Assembly: GCA_964023275.1 (NCBI GenBank)
Contig: OZ029922.1
Coordinates: forward strand, 1,322,741-1,386,740
Reading direction: 5' to 3'
From: Norana najaformis
Taxonomy: Eukaryota; Annelida; Clitellata; Crassiclitellata; Hormogastridae
DNA length: 64,000 nucleotides
How positions within the stretch are numbered: position 1 is the first letter of the stretch; each line of letters opens with the position of its first letter. This document shows positions 1 to 11,100 of the stretch, piece after piece. The notes below the pieces were generated by a model, which had not been told where the DNA came from, did no database searches, and was given only the letters and a program-made list of their open reading frames with translations. The position numbers and the translations under genes are program-made.

Positions 1-151
1 GGACGTCGTTGAGGACCCACTCGGTGTAGAACAAGAAATCAGTTCAGCAGGTTCGAGCTCGCAATAGTTTGACTGCAGACTTACTGAATAGACCACCACG
101 CCGCCATATGCTCTACTATGCATGTCATGTTATGTCAAGAAGTTTAATAAC

Positions 152-337
152 CTGCTTCAGTTTGGTATCGTGAACGTAGAACGTCAACGAGTCGACAACA
201 ACCTCACCATGGACGATGCAGTAGGCGAACAGGCGCGCTGAGGGTGACATATCACGTGACAGGGCAATGGAAAATGTCTTCTGGCGTGACGTCATTGTCA
301 GCTGACTGCCCAGCAGAATGACTCCTCCAGCAGCCAC
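152..337 (-). CDS. TEP-like exon 13: MG6 start, last exon in window
   Basis: Acceptor CGTCTTAG|GTGG and donor AAGCAG|GTTATT, 62 codons. It encodes GGVILLGSQLTM.. then DMSPSARLFAYCIVHGEVVV followed by DSLTFYV, the MxPxxRLLVYYVxxxGEVVADS signature of A2M proteins. The gene continues beyond position 1. Confidence 0.88.
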
Positions 338-2126
338 CTAAGACGAAAAGGTTCAAATGAGCAGAGACGGATTTCAGTTACGAAAGGTAAAGTAACGCGA
401 TGAGTTTTACTCTTGCCTAGTATAGCCTAACCTTGTCTAGCCTAACCTTGTCTAGCCTAACATGTCTAGCCTAACCTTGTCTAGCCTAACCTTGTTTAGT
501 TTAGTCTGACTGAGTCCAATCTTAATCAAATTCAGTTCAATCCTGTGTAGTTCAAAATTCAATTTATAATCGTAAGTATAATCTCGAGATTTTTAAAGCG
601 CCCAAAGAAAGCTAAGTTGCGGGAATCAGCTTATTCACAGGTACTCAGACAAATCGGTAGATACGTAAGGTCATGGTCTGTTTAAGGCCAAGATCCAAGG
701 GTCAGACGATAAGACAATTTAGCTATGGTGGATGATGTTTTCAATGCGTTTCAATGGAGCTAATAGATGTTATCATGGTGTTAACATGCGTTACACTGGT
801 GTTAACAGGTGCTGTATTGATGTCAGTGGGAGCTATAACGGCGTTAGTAAGCATTTCTTGGTGTTATAACGGTGTTAACAGATCTAAACGACTCACCAGA
901 TAGTTGACTTCTTGCACATAGAAATTCGTCGTCACTGTAAACGCCATGTAGGCATCGGTCTACGAAAGAAAATCAACCAACTATTTTGTTCGTACTAAGA
1001 CAAGGTTCATTCATTCGCTCGTTCAGTTGTTTGTTCATTCATTCAATCATCCACCCAGTTACTTATGTATTCGTTTATTTATTCTTTCTTGCAGAGTGCT
1101 CTGAGTTCCTTATTGCGCTTGAAGTAAAAGGAAAGCCTAACGTTACTGTAGCCCCCTTAAAGATATCTACATAGAGAGCCTCCCAGCCCAGCATCGGCGA
1201 AAAACAGTTTTAAAGGTAAGAAAAGGTAAGATAAGCTAAGGTAAGGTAAGGCATGATAAGGTGCAGTTGGGATAGGTAAGGTAAGGCACGGCAATGCACG
1301 GTAAGATAAGGTACAGCTAATTTGGGTATATTTACTTTGTCAACTATGCGGGGTAGGTTTACCTGTATGTATATGCTGCGACTTGCAATACAACACAGTT
1401 CAAAAAAGTAATGCTTGTCTTAAAAAGTTCAGAAGTGTGCACTGAAATTGGTCAACAGGAGAATTAAGAACCACACATAGACTGGAAGAGGTATGTTTTC
1501 AGTTTTTAGCAAAAGATGGTATCATTAGAGGAGTTGCGAACATGAGGAAGTAGACTGTTCCAGATGGAGGGAGAGGGACCAGCGGCTGTGAATGATTGAT
1601 CGGCCAAAGGCAAGACGTGTACCAGCAGCAGCAACGGTCTCTAGAAGATCCCAATCGAAAAGAAGACCGTCCTTTAACAGATCTACATGGTGCAACCAGG
1701 GATAATAGGGATGGTGGCAGATCATCTGCACTTTCTTTGTAAATGAGGAGTGCCAGCTGGAAGCGGATAGGTAAGATTCACCTGTGGCTCTTCGGTTGAT
1801 GTGGAGAGAGAAAGGAATCTGTTGTTTGGACTGTAGTAACGGTAGCAACGTACTGTCAACTTCTGATTGGACTGAATGTGTTCCACCTATCAGCAAATAA
1901 ACAGTGCAATATTAGACAGTACAGATGTAAACGGAACGCAGATATTAGACTAATAGGCAACACTCTGGTACAAAGAATATCTTAGTTAAACTTCAGGTGA
2001 ATTCATTAAGTCTTTTTACTGCCTGTCTGCTTGATTTTCTGTCTGCCTGCTTTCTGCATGTGTCTCTTTGTCTATATGTCTGTTTCTCTGTCTGGACAGA
2101 GTAGTCGCTGTCTTTCTTTCTTTCTT

Positions 2127-2165
<39 letters not shown>

Positions 2166-5100
2166 GTTTATTTCATGAAGCTCTAACTTCAACCGCTTAA
2201 TCTACATTCAGCCTTAATTTCTATTCAGAGTCTTCTCCCTGCCGCACATATAACACTAAGACAGACCAGCTTCTGAAGCCGCACGGTGAGATGCGGCACG
2301 GCGGTCTATTCAGTACCGCACTGGGTCTGTAATCCAACGATTGCAGGTTCCAGCCTGCTGAGCGGACGACCCTGGACAAGTTATTTGCGACACTTGTCTC
2401 ACGCCTCAGATGCAGATGTTAAAACTTAATCGTATAATAAATGCGCTGAATAAATAAGTAAATATATAAGCATACCGTTACTAGAATGATGCGATCTTCT
2501 TCGCCTGGCTCGATATCATACTGGAGAATGTTGTCGTCCGGTATGATCTGCTTGTCTTCAGTCGGTTGATCGGATGTCTCTCGACCCTCCACCGTGACAG
2601 AGACTATCACTTGCCTATCAAAAAAGCCATCGTACTTCGACCCATCGCTTCTCTGTAAAGCCACCTACAGTCGACGAAAAAGCACCCATGAGACTGTTGC
2701 AAGCCCTATCAGTTATGGCTACATGGAACGTCCTTATAGAGCCGTCTTCCACTTAAAACGTAGATCCTTACTGCCACAAATAGCTCCATAAACGTTTCAG
2801 CTATCTTAAAACGCAACTCTTTAGTTCTATTAGGTGTTTCAGCGGCTTTATGACGTTCATAAAAGGCGCTATATATGTGTTTAGCTTGTGTTTGAAGATT
2901 GGTAAATATTCAGGTTAATTCGTGGATACAGTTCTTAGCCGAATCCTGAGTGACAAGTACTTATGCAGGGAATACATGTATTCTGTTTGTAATTTACTTT
3001 TGAAGGCAGGTAAATATTCGGGTGGATTCGTGGATTCACTTCTTATCTGAACCGGTAATGACAGACAAATAATTACACGAATCTACTTGCCTGAATTTTA
3101 AACGGCACTCCTGGTTTGAATGTTCGTACTTCATTGCCTAACAGTTTCAGCTGGATACCATCCTTGTAGACGTGAGTGACTGCAGTTGCAGTAAGAGTTT
3201 CCAGGTAGTAAAAATCATAAAGGGTTCCATCAAAGAAAAGATCCATTCCAGACGGGTCGCCCCATTTCTCCACGATTTCGGCCATCGTAAAGGTGAAGTC
3301 TTTCAAGCTGTACAGCTGTTTTTACAGGTAAAGACGAAATGCTTATACTTTGTATGTGATTGTAATTTTAATAAAAACTATATAGCACTGCTTCAAGAGA
3401 AACTACTCAGAGGCGGCCTGTACCCTGTTCTAAATTATGTCAAGTTCATTAACAGCAGAGTTCATCAGTTTGCAAACAATGCACAGAAAACTGGAAAGTG
3501 TTAGTTAACACATGTAAAGCCCAACCAACTGATGCTTGATATCATGCTCAGAGTTACAGGATCAGATATATATATATATATATATATCTTTCAATTTTTG
3601 CTTCTTTCAGATGCTTTGTTTGATCATCAAAGAATAAGCACCTTTTCCGGTTGCCCAATTGATTCAAGCAAATGTAAGTTTAACTTTAATGATATCGTCT
3701 GCTATCAGTAAACGGTCTTATTCATTCATTCATTTCATTCAAGAACCTATCGAAAACTCTTCTCGCTAGCCTAACTGATGTTAGTGTTCAAAAAGTACAA
3801 CCAGTTTCAATGCATACGAATAGAGTGGGCCGAGCAGCTAAAGCGTCAACTTTTTATGACTCCGACCGGGGTTCAAATCCCAGAAATTGACAAGAGTGTA
3901 ATGTCGAACTATGCGAAGCATCGGATGCCGTCATCTTCGATATAAGCACCTTCTGAAAACCACTCACTCTGTATATGAATGATGCTAACCTATCATTCGT
4001 AAAGCTGTGGTTGCAGCTGCAGATATATGATGAAGGTGAGGGTAAACTAGATCTTTTAAAAGGCTCTACATAATGTGTAGTCACATTCAACACTTCTGAA
4101 GCAAAAAGGTAAAGATAGCACACTTTTTATGCCTCTAGAGAAATTGATGAGAAACAATAGGGTAAACGTAACACAATTAATTGTACCCCTCAATAGAACC
4201 TCTTCAAATAGTGGCGTAGCAATAGATTGTGCAGGTTGTGCAAAGCACAAGGGCCTACGAGGCCAGGGGCCGCCTAGACCTTCAATGGGCCAAGGTCCGG
4301 TTGCTCAATTACTTAATGCAAAGCAGCCAAAGTTCAGTTTGCACAAGGGCCCTCGGAAGGCTAGCTACGCCACTGTCTTCAAACGTGTTTCTAAGGTCGA
4401 GATATCACCCTTCGGAGGCATAGACACGACATTATCGGCCTTCCCTCCAACAACGCGCTTTTTAAATGATACTAATGCAGAGATCACATAAAGGCAATCT
4501 TAAGTTACCATTGCTTAGGCTACATTCGTCTGAAACTTACGTATCCGACTTCCTTGGTTATTTCTCCCGGTTCCACTGTTCCGTTTCGATGCATCAATCT
4601 CATCGTAATTGATCCATTGCCATAACCAGGTGCGCCACTCATGTGCCTGCGCAGGGATCAAAGAAAATCATATGACTCTAATATTGAATTCCAACGGAGT
4701 AAGCACCCAAGGGTAAGCAACAAATAGTTTTTACAAGAGCTGTAATAATTGACTGCAATTCTTCGGCTGTGTAGGCCTATGTTTTAGAAAAGCATTTAGC
4801 AATTAACGACAGAACTGTTTGAACTTACTCTCCGCAAAGAATTCCCGAAATTCCCCAATCAGTGTCGTACATGAACAGTGGAACAGTGACGTTCACTTCC
4901 AAGGTCCTCTGCCCTACAGAACAAGCATCAGAAACGAAGGCAAGTCAGGTAAGGTAAGGCTGGTAAGGAAAAGTACGGTAATTTAAGGTAAGGTAAGTTT
5001 AGATAAGATGAGGTAAGGTAAAGAAGGTAAGCTATGCTAAAGTAAGTTATTATAAGGTAAGGCAAGATAAGACAAAAATAAAGTAAGATAAGGTTATGCA

Positions 5101-8100
5101 AGGTGAGATAAGGTAAGCTAAGCCAAGGCAACTGATGGCACATCCAAAAACCAATTTTTATCATTAGTGAATAAAATGAAGTGAAAAAGATTCAGTGAAT
5201 TCGGGAGGTCATTTATATATTTCAGAAATGACAGAGGGCCTAGTGTTGTTGAACTACTTGTTACAACTACTTTGAAAAAGAGTAGTTTAACTACTTACTA
5301 GTTAAAACTACTTTTGAAAAAGAGTAGCTAACTACTTTTTAACTAATTAAAATGTTTATCTACTAGTTGTTAACTACAGTAGTTAACCTCTGCCGATCTC
5401 TGGTCAAGGTAAGATGAATAAGATAAATCAAAAAAATAAAGATAAAGATTAGACAAGGGAATGGAGATAAAAGGTAAGATAAAAGATAAGGTAAAGATGT
5501 AAGATAAAGGTAAGATAAAGATGTAAGATAAAAGAAAGGAGTCGTTTATCTAATAGTTACATGCTTAACATTTACTGATTTAGGAAACAATCGCGCAGCA
5601 TATATTAGTCCGAATCGCAATCAAAATTATCGGTTTATTTTATTTAGTTTAATTAAATTAATTTATTTTTGCAGGGTATACTTACACCAGAATCTGACAC
5701 CAAACTTGTATTCATATCTATAGCCCTTTAAAACAAAGACAGCACACTATGCAGCATTTAGAGTGAGACGTATGCAAATGCAAATCGATGTACTATAAGG
5801 TAACATGATGTAATTCCAGGCAGTGCGATGTAATGTACTGTGATACCTTGCTTGCAATTTATCTTATGCTGTGTAATAGAATGTAAAGTAAACAGAGCAA
5901 TTTATAGATAGACAATTAGAAAGCACTGTACACGCGTCCTCTAGTTAGAATGATTTCCAAATGGTTTTACTGTATAGCATTACTGAGCTTATTGTTCGAG
6001 TCCAAAGCAGAAGACTTTTAACCTAACTCGGAAATACAGCTTCGCTTCCTAAGCCTCAGTGTATTAGGTTGACTAGTCCTCATTCTCGTCTGCTGTTCTT
6101 CCATTCCTACAATGCACAGTCGACGTACCAATTTCATAGCTGAGCTCGCTAGAGGTTCTAGTGGAACATTCATTAATTTAAAATGTTTCTGCTCCAGAGG
6201 AGATTTGAAGCCTCTGCCTTAGGATTCGCGGCCTATTTCGCACCTTCTCCCCCAAAAAGCCACTTACAAATGCATCGACGACAATGGCCCAAGATCCAAC
6301 ATTGACAGGATACTCGATGTCAAACTGCCCTTCATAGACACCTAAAGATGCAAAACAATACCAAAACAGCTATTCGTTTACGTTTAGCTTCATAAATGCC
6401 CGAAGATAAAGAATGGCAAACGCCTATGTCGTTGACAGAGTAGCTGATTGGTTAGAGTTCTCGCTTTATAACGCGGAATGTGCTTGTTCGAACTTTTCCT
6501 GAGACGGTAACTGTGTAGAGAGTCCTTAATGCGTAATTCCTCAACGCCATCAACTGATGCCTAGACTTTAGATAGTGGCGCTTAATAAATACACAAATAA
6601 CAATGATATTAGTAATAATAGAATCGTTACATTGCTGTATTTGTATTTAATTTCCAGCCCAATGAGCCTTCGACCTCTAGCGCCAGTGGACAATTTGAGG
6701 AGTTCCTACAGAACCTTATAAACCTGTGAGTGACCTTTACCTTCACCTTTATGACAGAAATGGAGACTGTCAAAAAGACAGCCAGACAGTGCAATGCAAT
6801 GTAATACAACTCTGCTGATGACAATTAATTGATTACGAACCAAAATTAAGATATCTCTGAATCCATCTTCTCACGAAATTTCCTTTTGAATCCTGCAAAT
6901 GAAAAACAACATTCATGAACGGCAATTCCATAAACGGAAGTAGATTCCTTAAACTGAAGTCAAAAATGTCATTTCCATAAACAGAAGGATAATGTTCAAA
7001 ATCTTCTGCAGTGTAACGACATTTTCAATTATTCAAAAGTACAGATTTAATTAATAAAGGCGATGGAGGAGGTGCTATTCTTCTTTTCGTAGATGAGCAT
7101 GAAAAACTTATAAATTCTAAGACAATTTGTAAGAATTCGCACAAAAACAGGCGTTTAATAAGACAAAGAATTGCCGGGTTAGTACCTAAACAAAAAGAGG
7201 AATAACTGGGCAGTAGTAGTATCATAGTTTCCACTGTGTAACGGCATCTATAGCTACCAAGACCGTTGATGTCGACCTTACTACTTTGCTTTATGAACTG
7301 AAAATCTTGCAGTTCTTAAACATTTCTTTCTCTAGTGATACTTTGTTTTTCAAACTATAGACTGCCCGGTTATACGTGCTACAAGTTTTGTAATGCATAA
7401 GGCAAAGTAAGGTAGACGTCAAGGGCCTTGGTAGCTATAAGATGCCGTTAAACAGGGGACACTATGATTCTACTGCTGCCTAGTAATTCCTCTTTTTGTT
7501 TAGGTACAAACACGACAATTCTTTGTCTTATTACACGCCTGTTTACGTGCAAATTCTTGCTATTTGTCTTAGAATTTATAAGTTTTCCATGCTTATATTC
7601 GATCGATATCTGTGTCGCATACTAACGCGAATGTAGATCGTCATCGACCCAGAAGCTGGTTTCAGATTGGGATACACAGCAATCACCCGAAACCAAACTG
7701 AAATGAATAATGAAACAAAGATTACACTGGAGGGGAATAAAACACAACAGGTTTCGAAGTTAGCGCTGAGAAGAAACCGTAATAAGGAAGCGCTTTGTGG
7801 CCTACCTTGCTCTCTCGGACACGATTTGTCTCTAAGCGCTCGTCTCCCTGATGCAGCTTTTGTGTGACGCTGAGAAATTTCGGAGATTTACACTTTGCAT
7901 TTACTTTCATTTGCACATTTGCATTTACGCTTACGCTTAAACGTGCATATACACAATTACCTACAGATACACTTAAATTTACACTTAGGCCTACCTGACG
8001 CAGGAGTGCCGTATTCCGGTCGATCGGTGGCGAAGAACATGGAGACCCATTTTGGACTGAAAACGAGAATCGATTCGTTGTGGAAGATTGGCTGATAAAA

Positions 8101-11100
8101 CGCATAGGGAGCGACGTTTGATCCATTGGCCACCACATGGGGCCTGATCGAAGCACTCTGGACGAGACCCTCCACCGTCAGCTTATGAACGCCCGCGTGC
8201 ACTGACGCTGGTACCTAGACACGTGAAGGAAAAATATAAGGTAATCGTAATCGTAAACTCGAAATCTCTAAAGCGCTACCTAAAAGCTAAGCTCAAGACA
8301 CCCGCTTATTCACGAGAGCTGCGTCAAGTCAGTGGGGTTGTCCAAGGATGCCATGTCAAGAACCAAGTCCGGTTGTCAGAAGACCAGAGAGAGAGAAAGG
8401 TACAGGTGCTGTTAGGGTGGGATGTGTTTAAGCTGAAAGAAATAAGATGTATTTATCATTGTATTCACAGATTTATATAGCGCCTCTTAAAGAGAGACTC
8501 ATCAGAGGCGCTCCAGGCCTGTCAACATGAAACCGAGTTCGAACAAAATGGATTTCAAGCGACTGCAGAAAAAGACCAAGCCGTGAGACACAGCAGCGCA
8601 TGTCACTGAGATTCTATTCGACAGAAACGATCTAAACAGATTTACCTAACAGAGGTCGACATTTACTGGGCGAAGCGCAACAAGAACGGTAGATGTCAGG
8701 TTAGATTAAATAAGATAAGGCAGTGTGCAAATTGAAGTGAGGCAGGAAAGTAAGACAAGGTCAGGTACACAAATGGAGTCAGTTAAATTAAGATGAAGCA
8801 AGGTAAGGTAAATAATCAGGCCAGGCCGGTTAATGTAAATTAAGATAAGTTAGGGTAAGGTGTAAGGTAAAGTGAGGTAGGGTGACGTAAGGTAGGTTAG
8901 GGAAGGTCAGGTCAGGTGAAAGGTTAAGTTGAAGTAATTAGGTTGACTTAAAGTTCAAATCAATTAAGCTAAGGTATAGAGTAAAGTGAAGTGAGGTAAG
9001 GTTAGGCATTGTCAGATCAGGTCAGGTCAAGTAAAATCAGTAAAGTTAACGAAAAGTACTGCAAGACAAAGGTCAGAATAGGTCAAATGAAGCAAGTTAA
9101 TCTACGTTTTACAGGCCGGTTTAGTATTAACACTCATAAAGGCTTGACAATCATTTTGCTTGGAAATAATTGCAAATCATGCAAATAACTGACACACTAT
9201 ACGGTGTCCCCCGCGCATAGCATAACTTAGGTCATCGAAGGGATTCTGACGAGCCTCCTTGAAGAATGAATATCTACGATATTACGATTACATCTAAGCT
9301 GCACCACTGACGCAAACACTGCCATTGGGCCTCTTGTAGTCACTGCTGATAACCCCGTTACAAAGTTTGGACGTGACTCACCCGCTATTTCATTTGTAAA
9401 TCAAACCCCTGTGTGTCATCTACTTAGATCAAGTAAAATGACTGCGTCGACAAGGCACAGATATATTAACCATCCAGAAAGTCAACATTGTATCTAGTGG
9501 TTCCCGCAGAAGTCACGTAGAGACACAGAGTACTACACTTACTCAAAGATCGACGTAGTGCTTTACAAGCCACTTCAGCAATCGTTCTCTTTACATATGT
9601 CCTGTTGCCTCCAGTTAATTGCCAAGTTTTCAACAGACAAAGAGTTGTGGCCGGTCGTCGCTCTTGGGGCATAAATTAACGAACTTCGTGATCGTTATCT
9701 CGACATAAATTAAAACGCTGAGGAGGATTTAAGTACTGATTTGAAGGCTTTCGTACGTCTGCGGCATTCCTCAGATCCCTGAAGAACTCTCTAATATAAT
9801 TTTTCTGTACACGAGAAATATTTAGGATAGCGTCTCCAGTCAGTTTCCTTGAGCTTTAAATTATAACCTTTCAGCCTGTACCGAATGATTTCGAGTTTAA
9901 TAAAAATTTTCTATCTTAGGCTGAAACAAGACAGTATGAGACTTTGGAGGCTTTAAATCTTTCAATTTTAATCTTTGCTGGACGAATGATTTGTACCGAT
10001 ATAATCAAATTTCTTTGTGTTGGAAAATACGACATTGTTTAAGCTTTCAATATTCTACTTTTAATCTTTAGACCTACTGAGCGAATGATCTGTTATGAGG
10101 CCTAATCAATTTTATTCTTAGAGATATCACAAGAGACCTTAAATCTTTAAACCTTTATCTTCAATCTCTACTGAAGGAGCAATTTCCCATAATCAAATCT
10201 CTGCATTCGCAGTGATCATTGCAGATGGGCGATAAGTCCAGACTATGTCCGCGACCCAACGATTTCAATAACGTTCTTTCTGCGCTTCAGATGGGGTTCC
10301 GCTAACGAAATCTCCGATCAAATACAAGTTTTTGCAAAACCTATATTAGTAACCGTTAGACGAAAAAAGAAAAATCTCCATTGCTATTGATTGTCTCACT
10401 TTCGTTTCTATCAGTTTCAGAAATAGTCAGTGGTATTGACTTATTCATGCGCATATCATCAAAAGGCCCAAGCAACCAACAAAGCATCATACAATCACAT
10501 ACAATACAAAGCAGTCCAGTGCAATACATTGTAATATGAAACAATACAATTCAATGTAAAAAAGTAATACAATACAATGCAATGCAATTCAAAGCAACGT
10601 AATACAGTACAATACAATACAATACACTGCAAAACAAAGCAATACAATAAAACGCAATGCAAAACAACGTAATACAATATAGTACAATGCGCCAGTGTCT
10701 GCGAGTGATAGTATCATCGGCGATGACACGTGGCGCCACTAGGCGTGTTTACAACTACCATGTTTTTCTCGTGCCCGTCTTCGAACGACTTAATTTCCCA
10801 AAGGAAAGCCGTCTGACATAATGTTTTGGCAAGCGGACAGTTCGACTGATAAAGATGGTCCATCATAACAGGTGCGTGTCCGTCAATCAGTCTGGAGTGA
10901 GTCTCATGTCGTAAGCCTTGCGTTGAGTGCGGTTCAGAAACTAGATCTAACGGTTATTGAACTATCAAAACAGTGGACTAAGAGGTATGACCAGTTTTTT
11001 TAGTGTGTCTCTTCTAAACTTATACCTCTCGTTGTATTGTATCTGACTATGATGTTTCTAGTGTCGTATGCGTGAAAGTGATTGCGTGTTAACGTTGAAT

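Noticed and set aside
415-505. CRISPR-like or telomere-like array
   Set aside because: Direct 15-bp units without spacers in a eukaryotic intron; a simple minisatellite.
1094-1174. Plus-strand acceptor followed by codons for EFLIALEVKGKPNVTVAP and a stop
   Set aside because: Protein-like at first sight, but it lies inside a minus-strand TEP-like intron, has no partner exon, and the resemblance is probably chance.
1525-1896. 123-aa minus-strand ORF
   Set aside because: Its right end overlaps TEP-like exon 11 in another frame and its left end is a LINE relic; not a gene.
3826-3900. Possible tRNA gene (A and B boxes)
   Set aside because: No acceptor stem or clover-leaf pairing; better explained as a SINE head.
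7722-8156. 144-aa minus-strand ORF
   Set aside because: Overlaps TEP-like exon 3 in the wrong frame and extends into a SINE tail; it is a shadow.
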